Assembly (NCBI GenBank): GCA_002721785.1
Contig: PBLO01000020.1
Coordinates: forward strand, 1-64,000
DNA from: Halieaceae bacterium
Lineage (GTDB): Bacteria > Pseudomonadota > Gammaproteobacteria > Pseudomonadales > Halieaceae
Direction of reading: 5' to 3'
DNA length: 64,000 bases
The notes beneath the pieces are model-generated. The model had not been told where the DNA came from. It did not search any database and saw only the letters and a list, made by a program, of their open reading frames with translations. This document shows, one piece after another, positions 52,200 to 62,914 of the stretch. The first letter of the stretch is position 1, and each line of letters opens with the position of its first letter. Made by a program: the position numbers and the translations under genes.

Positions 52200-53104
52200 C
52201 CCCGGGCGGCACGCACCAGCGCGTCGGCGCCTTGCGAAAGCAACATGTCGGCGACGCCGGCTCCCAATTCCTCGGGGTCAGCCCCTCGAGCCTCAGCTTC
52301 CAGCAAGGTGCTACCGTCTGTTGCGCCAACCCGGGCGCGCAGCCAGAGCATGTCGCCTTCCCACTCGGCAAACGCCGCAATCGGCACATCACAACCACCG
52401 TCCAGACGCCTGACGACAGCACGCTCCGCCAGCACGCGCGTCGCCGTGCTGTCATGATGTAAGGTTGCAAGGAGTTCGCGAACGCGTTCATCCGCCTCGC
52501 GAAATTCAATACCCACGGCGCCCTGCCCTGCCGCAGGGAGAGACAGATCCGGGTCGATCGGCGCACCGATGCGATCTTCAAAACCCAATCTGATGAGCCC
52601 TGCACAGGCGAGAATAATGGCGTCGAACTCTCCACCGTCGAGCTTGGCGAGACGCGTGTTGACGTTGCCACGCAGAAATCCGATCTCCAGATCAGGCCGG
52701 TGCCGACCCAGCTGGCAGCTCCGGCGCAGGCTCGAAGTACCCAGACGAGCGCCCTGCGAGAGTTGCGCAAAATCAGAGCAACCCACTAAGGCGTCGCGGG
52801 GGTCTTCTCGTTCGCAGATCACACCCAGAGTCAGGCCGTCAGGCATCACCATCGGCACATCTTTCATTGAGTGCACAGCAATATCTGCTCTGCCATCGAG
52901 CAACGCGGTCTCGAGCTCCTTCACAAAAAGCCCTTTCCCTCCGACCTTGAAAAGCGGCTTGTCCAATAATTGGTCGCCGCGAGATGTCATACCCAACAGT
53001 CGGACGTCCAGTCCCGGATGCGCCGCCTCTAGTCGCGCTTTGACATGCTCTGCCTGCCACAATGCGAGCGGACTCTCTCGCGTGGCGATCACGATTTGCT
53101 CTGA
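52196..53104 (-). CDS. hemC: Hydroxymethylbilane synthase
   Basis: [52 protein letters not shown] start likely at 53104. Confidence 0.95.
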   Translation of the reverse strand, partial: SEQIVIATRESPLALWQAEHVKARLEAAHPGLDVRLLGMTSRGDQLLDKPLFKVGGKGLFVKELETALLDGRADIAVHSMKDVPMVMPDGLTLGVICEREDPRDALVGCSDFAQLSQGARLGTSSLRRSCQLGRHRPDLEIGFLRGNVNTRLAKLDGGEFDAIILACAGLIRLGFEDRIGAPIDPDLSLPAAGQGAVGIEFREADERVRELLATLHHDSTATRVLAERAVVRRLDGGCDVPIAAFAEWEGDMLWLRARVGATDGSTLLEAEARGADPEELGAGVADMLLSQGADALVRAARG

Positions 53105-53231
53105 CACAGTATTCCCCCTGTTTATCATCGCAGTTTAGCATGGGGCGACATTTCACCGCTCTAGATGAGCGCAGTCTGATAGCCGCCACGGTAGAATCCA
53201 CCGCAGTGGATAGAGGAGCACGACACGGACC

Positions 53232-54650
53232 ATGAGCGATCCGGACGCCAATAACAGCCAAACTTTGTGGGGCGGCCGCTTCAGCGAGCCGACTGACGCT
53301 TTTGTGCAACGCTTCACCGCCTCGGAGTCTTTCGATCGGCGCCTGGCAGCGTATGACATTGCTGGCTCGCGAGCGCACGCCGATATGCTCATGGCAACTG
53401 GGGTAATCACCGCAGCAGAAAATGACGATATACAGCAGGGCCTATCGGCCGTGCTTGACGAAATTGAGCGCGGCGAATTCACCTGGCAAGTTGAGCGCGA
53501 AGACGTGCATATGAACATCGAAGCACGCCTGACGGAGTTGATTGGCGACACCGGTAAGAAGCTGCATACCGGACGCTCGCGAAATGATCAGGTTGCAACG
53601 GACCTGCGCGTGTTTCTGCGCGCTGAAATCGACGCTATCGCCGCAGAACTCTCGCGTCTGCAATCGGGCGTAGTGGAACTCGCCGCGGCGCATGCCAGCA
53701 CAATCATGCCCGGCTTCACGCATCTACAGGTCGCACAGCCGGTGACCTTTGGCCACCATCTGCTCGCATGGAATGAAATGCTGGAACGCGACTATGGGCG
53801 ATTGCTCGACTGTCGCAAGCGACTCAACGTCTCACCGCTTGGCGCAGCAGCACTTGCTGGAACCACGTTCCCCATCGACCGGCAAGCGACCGCGCAGGCA
53901 CTGGGTTTTGATGCACCCACCCGTAACTCTCTCGATAGCGTCGCTGACCGCGACTTTGCCATCGAATTTTGTGCCGTCGCTGCAATGGCAATGAATCACC
54001 TGTCGCGCATCTCGGAAGAGCTGGTGTTATGGACATCAGCTCAATTCGATTTTGTGCGACTCCCGGACCGGTTTTGTACCGGCTCCTCCATCATGCCTCA
54101 GAAAAAGAACCCCGATGTGCCGGAGCTGGTTCGAGGAAAATCCGGGCGCGCGACGGGCAATCTCATCGCGCTACTGACGCTGATGAAATCGCAGCCGCTC
54201 GCCTACAACAAAGACAATCAGGAAGACAAAGAAGCGCTATTCGACACGGTGATCACCCTGCACGACTGTCTGCGTGCCTTCGCAGATATGGTGCCCGCAA
54301 TCGAAGCCAACACCGAAGCGATGCGCGGTGCGGCACTGGCGGGGTTTTCCACCGCGACAGACTTGGCGGATTATCTGGTGCGCGCTGGACTCCCTTTTCG
54401 CGATGCGCATGAAGTCGTCGGTCAAGCTGTCGCCCATTGCGTGGATGCCGGATGCGACCTCGCAGACCTCTCCCTAGAGGCGCTGCAAGGCTTCCACAGC
54501 AGCATTCAGGCCGACATTTTCGACGTGCTCACGCTTGAAGGCTCAGTCGCAGCGCGGGATCATTTCGGCGGCACAGCGCCCGAGCGTGTGCGCGCAGCGG
54601 CTGAGGCGGCCCGTGAGGCGCTGGCAAATCGCCCCGCTCACATTGAGTAA
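53232..54650 (+). CDS. argH: Argininosuccinate lyase
   Basis: [37 protein letters not shown]. Confidence 0.97.
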   Translation: MSDPDANNSQTLWGGRFSEPTDAFVQRFTASESFDRRLAAYDIAGSRAHADMLMATGVITAAENDDIQQGLSAVLDEIERGEFTWQVEREDVHMNIEARLTELIGDTGKKLHTGRSRNDQVATDLRVFLRAEIDAIAAELSRLQSGVVELAAAHASTIMPGFTHLQVAQPVTFGHHLLAWNEMLERDYGRLLDCRKRLNVSPLGAAALAGTTFPIDRQATAQALGFDAPTRNSLDSVADRDFAIEFCAVAAMAMNHLSRISEELVLWTSAQFDFVRLPDRFCTGSSIMPQKKNPDVPELVRGKSGRATGNLIALLTLMKSQPLAYNKDNQEDKEALFDTVITLHDCLRAFADMVPAIEANTEAMRGAALAGFSTATDLADYLVRAGLPFRDAHEVVGQAVAHCVDAGCDLADLSLEALQGFHSSIQADIFDVLTLEGSVAARDHFGGTAPERVRAAAEAAREALANRPAHIE

Positions 54651-55609
54651 CGGGCGCTCAGTAAAAAGGTGATATCGGGCGATGCCTCGACTACAGCATC
54701 CTCGCTGAACCCGACATCGATCCACCAACCGCTGGAGGATCGCCAGCGCAGCGCCATACTCACCATGCCTGCGGGCCGACTCAGCGCGTCTAAGTCGGCC
54801 GACAGCAGTGCACTGTGGGCGTCGTACTGAAATAGCGCTGACCATCGCGGAGAAAATCGCCACTCTGCTGCCAGGCCAGCAAACCAGAGCGCATGATTTT
54901 GTGTGTCATTCAGCAGCTCACTCGAGCCCGCGTAAGTGGCGCCAAGCTGGCCATGCCAGTACAGCGGCCAGCCATTCAATTGCTGCCCCGAATATCGCAG
55001 CACGGTGTAGACGTCTGTCGCACCGCTGCCCAGCCACTTGTTGGCGTCACCGGTTGGCAGTTTGACCCCAACCCCAACGGACAACTGCCCGCCATCAAGT
55101 TCCAACCATTTCCGATTCAATGCGATCTGGGCATCACCGATCCCCGAGGTAGGATGATGGAGCACTCGGTGATGACCCGGCAGCGACAGGGTGTATCGCA
55201 GATCGTTTACGGGATAGCGATCGCGGTCCGCGTTGGGCAAGCCGAATAGCGTGTGCCATTCCGTAATCAAATTATCGGTAAATCCGCCCGTGTGATGCCG
55301 CCAGGGTATCGATAGCTCTGCATCCCAACTGTCCGCCACTCGGTACCGCAACCCGATAGTCATGACATTACTTTGGCCATCGAGGAACAACGATTCGCCT
55401 TCCGAGTCTTGCACGGTGAAATGGTTGGATATGCTGCCCGCGATGTGCCAGCTGAAACCTTCCTCAAGCTCCGCGCTGCGCTGCGCGGGCAACGCTCTTA
55501 ACGTAGCAAGTGGCGATTGATTGAGCGCGGGCAGCGGTTCAGATGCGAAAACTGGTGTAATCCCGATGCAGCAAATGATGATCGCGCATCGGATGGCTGC
55601 GTTTTTAAT
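54638..55609 (-). CDS. DUF3187-like outer-membrane/secreted protein; start codon uncertain
   Basis: ORF 54638..55903 but residues before about 55609 overlap cyaY; signal-like [18 protein letters not shown] and aromatic beta-strand pattern follow. Confidence 0.65.
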   Translation of the reverse strand: MKNAAIRCAIIICCIGITPVFASEPLPALNQSPLATLRALPAQRSAELEEGFSWHIAGSISNHFTVQDSEGESLFLDGQSNVMTIGLRYRVADSWDAELSIPWRHHTGGFTDNLITEWHTLFGLPNADRDRYPVNDLRYTLSLPGHHRVLHHPTSGIGDAQIALNRKWLELDGGQLSVGVGVKLPTGDANKWLGSGATDVYTVLRYSGQQLNGWPLYWHGQLGATYAGSSELLNDTQNHALWFAGLAAEWRFSPRWSALFQYDAHSALLSADLDALSRPAGMVSMALRWRSSSGWWIDVGFSEDAVVEASPDITFLLSARYSM

Positions 55610-55931
55610 GCGACGCCCACTCCATCTGCAATCCAGTATGGCGCTCGAGCTCCTCAAGGAGAAAATCGTGGAATGATGCACCACTCTTGGTGTCTTGCCA
55701 CAGCGCTTCAGCCTCGTTCCAGGCATAGTGAAATCCACCGCCCGGAGTGGCCAACCATAGCTGCTCGGTGGGCGGCTGGCGGCTGAAGACAAACACAATG
55801 CCGTTACTAAACGTGGCGTTAATGACGCCCTCCGCACTGCGAATATCGACATCATCAGGTAACGCTTCCAGCGCGGTCTCAACCTGCTCAAAAGTCTCCT
55901 CAATCTGCTCGTAGTATCGGTTATCTGCCAT
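55605..55931 (-). CDS. cyaY: Iron-sulfur cluster assembly frataxin CyaY
   Basis: YYEQIEETFEQVETALEALPDDVDIRSAEGVINATF...QLWLATPGGGFHYAW. Confidence 0.9.
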   Translation of the reverse strand: MADNRYYEQIEETFEQVETALEALPDDVDIRSAEGVINATFSNGIVFVFSRQPPTEQLWLATPGGGFHYAWNEAEALWQDTKSGASFHDFLLEELERHTGLQMEWASH

Positions 55932-56026
55932 ACAGCTCTGCCTCAGCATTCAAAATAGGCGGCGCGCACGACGCGGCGCCAGCTTTCCTCAGTGCACTGT
56001 TATACTGCGCCTTTTGCCGAGGTCAA

Positions 56027-56134
56027 ATGGTGAAGGCCCTCATCGTCGTCTTTTTCTGTGCTTGTCTGACCGCCTGCGGTCAACAAGGGCCATTGCGTCC
56101 TGCGGACAGTGACGACGCAACCTCGGGCGCCTGA
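56027..56134 (+). CDS. lptM: Small lipoprotein LptM (YifL)
   Basis: 35 aa MVKALIVVFFCACLTACGQQGPLRPADSDDATSGA, lipobox LTAC then GQ-GPL; stop overlaps lysA ATG (TGATG); absent from ORF track. Confidence 0.88.
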   Translation: MVKALIVVFFCACLTACGQQGPLRPADSDDATSGA

Positions 56135-57387
56135 TGAGCAGCTTCTCCCACATCGGCGGTGTTCTCCACTGCGAGGGTCTCTCACTTGAGACTATCGCGA
56201 GTGACTACGGCACGCCGACTTACGTGTACTCACGGGCCGACATCGAGGCGGCTTTTTTAGCGTACCAGCGCGCGCTTCAGGATCGAGCTCATCTGATTTG
56301 CTACGCGGTAAAGGCTAACTCCAACCTCGCGGTTCTGAACCTCCTCGCCCGATTGGGATCCGGCTTCGATGTGGTGTCGCTCGGGGAACTCGAACGTGTC
56401 GTCGCTGCAGGCGGCGACCCTGCCAAGGTCGTGTTTTCGGGTGTCGGCAAAACCGCCACGGAAATGCAGCGCGGCCTGGAACTTGGCATCAAATGCTTCA
56501 ACATCGAGTCCGAACCGGAGCTGCAATTGCTAGCGGAAGTCGCGCACGACGCCGGCTGCGCCGCACCCGTCTCGATTCGGGTTAATCCAGACGTCGACGC
56601 CGGTACCCACCCCTACATTTCCACGGGCTTGCGCGAGAATAAGTTTGGTGTGGACGTAGACACGGCAAGACGTCTGTATCAGCAAGCCGCAGACACACGT
56701 TCGCTGGAGCCGGTGGGTATTGACTGTCACATCGGCAGCCAAATTGTCGATATTGAGCCCTTTCTGGCCTCCTTGGATTGCCTGCTCAGCCTGACCGATG
56801 AACTCCAGCAAGAGGGCATTACCCTTCACCACCTGGATATTGGCGGCGGGCTGGGCGTGCCGTATGAAGCGCAGGCACCCTCCATTGAAGAATACATTGC
56901 AGCTTTGTCGGACCGACTCGGGGATCGCAACTTGGATTTATTGCTAGAGCCCGGCCGGTCTATCGTGGCGATGGCCGGCGCACTGATCACGCGAGTGGAG
57001 TACCTCAAGCCCAACGATATTCGGCAATTCGCTATTGTCGACGCTGCCATGAACGACCTACTCCGCCCGTCACTTTACGGCGCCTGGCAAGATATCCAGC
57101 CTGTCCGTCATCGCGACGGCGAGGTACAACGCTGGGACATCGTCGGCCCGGTCTGCGAGACAGGTGACTTTCTGGGGAAAGAGCGCGCGCTGTGCCTGTC
57201 ACAGGGCGATCTACTCGCCGTTATGGGCGCGGGCGCCTACGGCTTCAGTATGGCGTCGAACTACAACAGCCGCCCTCGACCGGCGGAGATACTGGTCACG
57301 TATGACAGCGCCCACGTCATCGGCAAACGCGAAACGCTGTCAGATCTTTGGCAGCGAGAAGCAGTTCTGAACGGGAGTAACGCATGA
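56134..57387 (+). CDS. lysA: Diaminopimelate decarboxylase
   Basis: YAVKANSNLAVL; HIGSQI; CETGDFLGKER. Confidence 0.97.
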   Translation: MSSFSHIGGVLHCEGLSLETIASDYGTPTYVYSRADIEAAFLAYQRALQDRAHLICYAVKANSNLAVLNLLARLGSGFDVVSLGELERVVAAGGDPAKVVFSGVGKTATEMQRGLELGIKCFNIESEPELQLLAEVAHDAGCAAPVSIRVNPDVDAGTHPYISTGLRENKFGVDVDTARRLYQQAADTRSLEPVGIDCHIGSQIVDIEPFLASLDCLLSLTDELQQEGITLHHLDIGGGLGVPYEAQAPSIEEYIAALSDRLGDRNLDLLLEPGRSIVAMAGALITRVEYLKPNDIRQFAIVDAAMNDLLRPSLYGAWQDIQPVRHRDGEVQRWDIVGPVCETGDFLGKERALCLSQGDLLAVMGAGAYGFSMASNYNSRPRPAEILVTYDSAHVIGKRETLSDLWQREAVLNGSNA

Positions 57388-58220
57388 AGCTCGCCTTCAC
57401 CAAAATGCAGGGTGCAGGCAACGACTTCGTGGTCATTGATGGCGTCACCCAAGCGGTTGATCTGAATGCAGCGCAATTGAGGCGCCTGGCCGACCGACGG
57501 CGGGGCATTGGATGCGACCAAATTCTTATGGTTACGCCACCCGACAGCCCAGACGCCGACTTCCGGTATCACGTTTTTAACGCTGATGGATCACGCGCCG
57601 GACAGTGCGGCAATGGTGCCCGCTGCGTGGGGCGTTTTTTGAGAGAAAAACGTCTGACTCGGCAGCGTGACATTTTGCTGCTCACAGACGACGACTCTCT
57701 GGCGCTCACATTAACCGAAGACGGGCGAGTCTTTGCCGGGCTGGGCGCGCCACGATTCGCGCCGGCGGATATTCCCTTCGAGGCAGAAGACACTCAGGAT
57801 CACTACAGCATCGAGGTTCAGGGGCAATCGCTATCAATCGGGGCGGTCTCAATGGGCAATCCCCATGCGATCCTCATGGTCGACAATTGCGACGCAGCGC
57901 CGGTCTCTTCGCTCGGGCCGCTTCTCGAGGCCCACACACGATTCCCCGAACGGGTTAATGTTGGCTTCATGCAGATCCAGTCCCGAAACGAGGTGAAGTT
58001 GCGAGTCTATGAGAGAGGTGTGGGCGAGACCGATGCCTGCGGTTCCGGTGCCTGCGCCGCGGCGGTACATGGCATCAAACTGGGACTGCTCGACGAGGAG
58101 GTCGCCGTGAACCTGCCGGGCGGCAAGCTGCGCGTCTCGTGGCGATCTGGCGACGACCGGGTATGGCTGGGTGGACCCACTGCGACCGTCTTCCACGGCA
58201 CCATGACATTGAAAGGCTAA
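57384..58220 (+). CDS. dapF: Diaminopimelate epimerase
   Basis: FTKMQGAGNDFVVIDG; QCGNGARC; DACGSGACAAAV. Confidence 0.97.
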   Translation: MKLAFTKMQGAGNDFVVIDGVTQAVDLNAAQLRRLADRRRGIGCDQILMVTPPDSPDADFRYHVFNADGSRAGQCGNGARCVGRFLREKRLTRQRDILLLTDDDSLALTLTEDGRVFAGLGAPRFAPADIPFEAEDTQDHYSIEVQGQSLSIGAVSMGNPHAILMVDNCDAAPVSSLGPLLEAHTRFPERVNVGFMQIQSRNEVKLRVYERGVGETDACGSGACAAAVHGIKLGLLDEEVAVNLPGGKLRVSWRSGDDRVWLGGPTATVFHGTMTLKG

Positions 58221-58227
58221 GTTCATC

Positions 58228-58854
58228 ATGGCAAACGACATAGATCCCCAGGACGTCGAGGCGTTCCTCCATGCGCACCCCAATTTCCTTCAAGATCGCC
58301 CGGGCCTTCTCGCCGTTTTGAACCTCCCCCATGGTGGTGAAGGTGCCGTCTCCCTCGTCGAGCGACAGGTCAGCGTTCTGCGCGAGCGCAATATCGCCTC
58401 GAGGCAGAAACTCAATGCACTGTCCGAACTAGGACAAGAAAACGACCGCCTGCTTGAAGCCACGCGCAAATCAATTCTGGCGCTACTTGGTGCAGCGGAC
58501 CGCGACGCGCTCGTTCGCATCTGGATGGAGCAGCTCCGCGATACGTTCCAGGCGGAGGCAGGTAACTTGGTCTGGATGGACAGTGATTCGGAAGCGGCTT
58601 CTGTCGCGCAGAAACTCACTCTGCAGGGTGACAGTTTCTCCGGCGTGTTGCGGCCCGAGGAAATGGCAATACTGTTCAGTACCGAAGCAGTCGAAGGTTC
58701 AGCGGCGTTGTCGCCGATTCACGTAGCAGAGGACATTATCGGGGTACTGGCTGTGGGGTCCCACGATTCACAGCGCTATCAGCCAGAGGATGGCACCCTG
58801 TTTCTCGACTACCTTGCAGAGGTAATCGGTCAGCTCCCCGCGAGCCTGTCCTAG
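58228..58854 (+). CDS. DUF484-family protein
   Basis: VEAFLHAHPNFLQDRPGLLAVLNLPH...GAVSLVERQVSVLRERN, downstream of dapF. Confidence 0.92.
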   Translation: MANDIDPQDVEAFLHAHPNFLQDRPGLLAVLNLPHGGEGAVSLVERQVSVLRERNIASRQKLNALSELGQENDRLLEATRKSILALLGAADRDALVRIWMEQLRDTFQAEAGNLVWMDSDSEAASVAQKLTLQGDSFSGVLRPEEMAILFSTEAVEGSAALSPIHVAEDIIGVLAVGSHDSQRYQPEDGTLFLDYLAEVIGQLPASLS

Positions 58855-58909
58855 CGCGCTGGGCGGCAAACACATCAGGCGAGCGCATCACGCGAACATC
58901 TTTGAATCC

Positions 58910-59623
58910 ATGAATTCAGCGCCACGACTTATCACCTTTGATCTCGATGACACACTCTGGGATGTGCGGCCTGCACTGCAGGCGGCGGAGCAGGCCCAAT
59001 GGTCATTTCTGGCAAGTCGCTTTCCAGACCTTCATCTCGACTCCACGCCACGGGAGACGCTCGACACCATCCGGCGGACAGTGCTGAAGAAAGAGCCCGC
59101 GCTGGCGCATCGCATCAGTTTGTTCCGGGAGCGATTCATTGACGCGCTACTGCAGAGTCACGGCGTGGCACCCGATGCAGCAGCCGTCGCTGCCTCGGAA
59201 GCTTTTGCGGCATTTCTGTCGCAGCGTCATGCCGTGACCCTTTTTGACGACGCTGCAACCGTTTTACAGGCGCTAAAGCGGCAATATCGAATCGGCGCCA
59301 TCACCAATGGCAATGCGGATGTCTACCAAACGCCCATCGGGCACCTGTTCGACCACGCATGGCGCGCGGAAGAGTTTGGTATCAGCAAACCAGATCCAGC
59401 CCTGTTCCAACACGCATTTACCGATGCCGGCGTCACCGCTGCAGAAGTGATCCACGTGGGTGATTGTCATCAGAATGATGTCGGTGGTGCGGTCGCAGCG
59501 GGTGCGACGGCCATTTGGTTCAACCCAGAGGGCGGCGAAAGCGCAGTCGCTGCCAGCGTCGTGCGGAATTTAGCTGAGTTGCCTGCGGCGATCGCGCAGC
59601 TTGAAAGGCACAGCGCGGAATAA
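58910..59623 (+). CDS. HAD-family hydrolase (YigB-like)
   Basis: ITFDLDDTLWDVRP; GAITNGNADV; GDCHQNDVGGA. Confidence 0.92.
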   Translation: MNSAPRLITFDLDDTLWDVRPALQAAEQAQWSFLASRFPDLHLDSTPRETLDTIRRTVLKKEPALAHRISLFRERFIDALLQSHGVAPDAAAVAASEAFAAFLSQRHAVTLFDDAATVLQALKRQYRIGAITNGNADVYQTPIGHLFDHAWRAEEFGISKPDPALFQHAFTDAGVTAAEVIHVGDCHQNDVGGAVAAGATAIWFNPEGGESAVAASVVRNLAELPAAIAQLERHSAE

Positions 59624-59629
59624 AAGGCC

Positions 59630-60477
<848 letters not shown>

Positions 60478-60490
60478 GAGGACAGGGTAA

Positions 60491-61729
60491 TTACTTCGCT
60501 CCGGCGAACTCCGGATAGGCTTCCATACCGCATTCGCTGACATCGACTCCCTCGTACTCTTCTTCTTCCGAAACCCGCAGTCCGAGGACCAGCTTGATCA
60601 CGAAGAAGGCAATGAACGAGGCGACGAAGACCCAGCCAAAAATGGTCAGGGCACCAATGATCTGGCCGGAGAAGCTAGACCCATCGTTTGTGACCGGAAC
60701 CAGCAGCAGACCGAGCAGACCGACCACCCCGTGCACAGAGATTGCACCAACCGGGTCATCGATCTTGAGTTTGTCGAGGGTCGTGATCGAGAAGACCACC
60801 AGCACACCACCCAGCGCACCGAAAATTGTGGCTTGAAGGGCAGAAGGTGTATCGGGACCTGCAGTGATCGCAACCAGACCCGCCAGACATCCGTTGAGTG
60901 CCATGGTCAAATCCGCCTTGCCAAACAGCAGCTTGGCGACGATCAGCGCGCCAATACAACCACCCGCCGCGGCGAGGTTGGTATTCATAAAGACCACCGC
61001 TACCGCGTTAGCTGAATCGACAGACGCCGTTGCCAGCACAGAGCCACCGTTAAAGCCAAACCAGCCCAACCAGAGAATGAATGTACCAAGGGTTGCCAAA
61101 GGCAGGTTCGCGCCGGGGATGGCGTTGACCTCGCCGTTCGGGCCGTACTTGCCCTTGCGAGCGCCAACCAGAATGACACCGGCCATGGCTGCCGCTGCAC
61201 CCGCCATGTGCACGATGCCGCTACCGGCGAAGTCGAGAAAGCCCAGATCGCCGAGCGTGTACATGCCAAATACTGGGTTACCGCCCCAGGTCCAGCTACC
61301 CTCGAGCGGGTAGATAAAGCCGGTCATCACCACCGCAAAAGCGAGGAAAGCAAACAGCTTCATGCGCTCCGCGACAGCGCCAGAGACAATGGACATCGCC
61401 GTGGCGACAAACACGACCTGGAAGAAGAAGTCCGCCGACGGCGCATAAGTGGCGTTTTCCTCACCGCCTTCAACGGCACCCGAGCCTGTGATCGTGCTAA
61501 GGAAAATATCGCCGCCATACATGATGCTGTAGCCCACCACCATATACATGATGCACGCCACGGCAAACAACGTAACGTTCTTAGTCAGAATCTCGACCGT
61601 GTTTTTCGACCGGACCAACCCCGCCTCGAGCATGGCAAAACCAGCGGCCATCCACATGACCAGTGCGCCACAGACGAGGAAGTAGAAAGTGTCCAGCGCG
61701 TACTGCAACTGAAAAATATCGTATTCCAT
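60491..61729 (-). CDS. amtB: Ammonium transporter
   Basis: MWMAAGFAMLEAGLVRSKN; GSGIVHMAGAAAAMAG; LGWFGFNGGS. Confidence 0.96.
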   Translation of the reverse strand: MEYDIFQLQYALDTFYFLVCGALVMWMAAGFAMLEAGLVRSKNTVEILTKNVTLFAVACIMYMVVGYSIMYGGDIFLSTITGSGAVEGGEENATYAPSADFFFQVVFVATAMSIVSGAVAERMKLFAFLAFAVVMTGFIYPLEGSWTWGGNPVFGMYTLGDLGFLDFAGSGIVHMAGAAAAMAGVILVGARKGKYGPNGEVNAIPGANLPLATLGTFILWLGWFGFNGGSVLATASVDSANAVAVVFMNTNLAAAGGCIGALIVAKLLFGKADLTMALNGCLAGLVAITAGPDTPSALQATIFGALGGVLVVFSITTLDKLKIDDPVGAISVHGVVGLLGLLLVPVTNDGSSFSGQIIGALTIFGWVFVASFIAFFVIKLVLGLRVSEEEEYEGVDVSECGMEAYPEFAGAK

Positions 61730-61753
61730 GAGTATTTTCTCCAAGGCTCAGAA

Positions 61754-62161
<408 letters not shown>

Positions 62162-62216
62162 CTAGTTCGTTCGGCGAGATTCCCCGCAACGCTTTCACTG
62201 TCTCCGCTATTCCCTT

Positions 62217-62232
62217 TGCCAAGCTCGCGCCA
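62217..62232 (-). promoter_or_regulatory. Candidate sigma54 (-24/-12) promoter for glnK-amtB
   Basis: Minus strand TGGCGCGAGCTTGGCA versus consensus TGGCACGN4TTGCW: GG and GC elements correctly spaced. Confidence 0.7.
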
Positions 62233-62320
62233 AATTGCTGATATACCAATAAAAACAGTTAGTTATGGTCGTTCATAAGATTCTGGAAGGCTTCGTCAAC
62301 TCGTAGCTTCGTATCAGTTT

Positions 62321-62335
62321 GCACCATTCGAGTGC
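62321..62335. promoter_or_regulatory. Candidate NtrC enhancer site
   Basis: GCACCATTCGAGTGC = GCAC-N7-GTGC, roughly 120 bp upstream of the inferred start site. Confidence 0.65.
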
Positions 62336-62432
62336 GGCATACGCACCACTTTTGGCGGGATTTGCGCTGTCAGTGGGACGGTCGGTACGCTACATTGCGG
62401 AGTGATTAGGAAAAGGAAGCACAGCACGCATC

Positions 62433-62702
62433 ATGAGCGATCGATCATCAAACGCCGGCAGCGCAAGCGCATTTTTCGACCGATTAAAGGGCGGCCCCGA
62501 ACCCGTTCTGGAACAGCTCGACCGCAATGCAAAAAGCCTAATGCAGTCGGCCCTGACGCGACTCGATGTCGTCAGCCGCGAAGAATTCGACGCGCAAACC
62601 GCAGTCCTCAAACGGACCCGGGAGCGTTTGGAGGCACTGGAAAAGCAATTAGCTGAACTGGATGAAAGTCTTCAACCCCAAATAGATAAAGAGACCGACT
62701 GA
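62433..62702 (+). CDS. ubiK: Ubiquinone biosynthesis accessory factor UbiK
   Basis: TRLDVVSREEFDAQTAVLKRTRERLEALEKQLAELD. Confidence 0.88.
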   Translation: MSDRSSNAGSASAFFDRLKGGPEPVLEQLDRNAKSLMQSALTRLDVVSREEFDAQTAVLKRTRERLEALEKQLAELDESLQPQIDKETD

Positions 62703-62779
62703 GCACCGCGTAGAACGACTGGGCGCCGCGGATTATGACCAGGCACCGCGGATAATTCCTGAGCAGCTCGGGACTCGAG
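62700..62779. repeat. Degenerate 20-bp tandem repeat (three clear units plus a weaker fourth)
   Basis: TGAGCACCGCGTAGAACGAC / TGGGCGCCGCGGATTATGAC / CAGGCACCGCGGATAATTCC / TGAGCAGCTCGGGACTCGAG. Confidence 0.55.
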
Positions 62780-62914
62780 CCCCAGCCCGGCACAACACTG
62801 CGAGCTTTTCAGCCTAGCGAGAATGGACCCCGGCTGAATCGCTCTCAAGAAAGCCATACAACGCTGGCAACGTCCTTATAAGCTGAGCCAGCAAATTATG
62901 ATCAAGGATGATCT

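Noticed and set aside
52024-52770. 248-aa minus-strand ORF
   Set aside because: Out-of-frame overlap with hemC/hemD, which have clear family motifs
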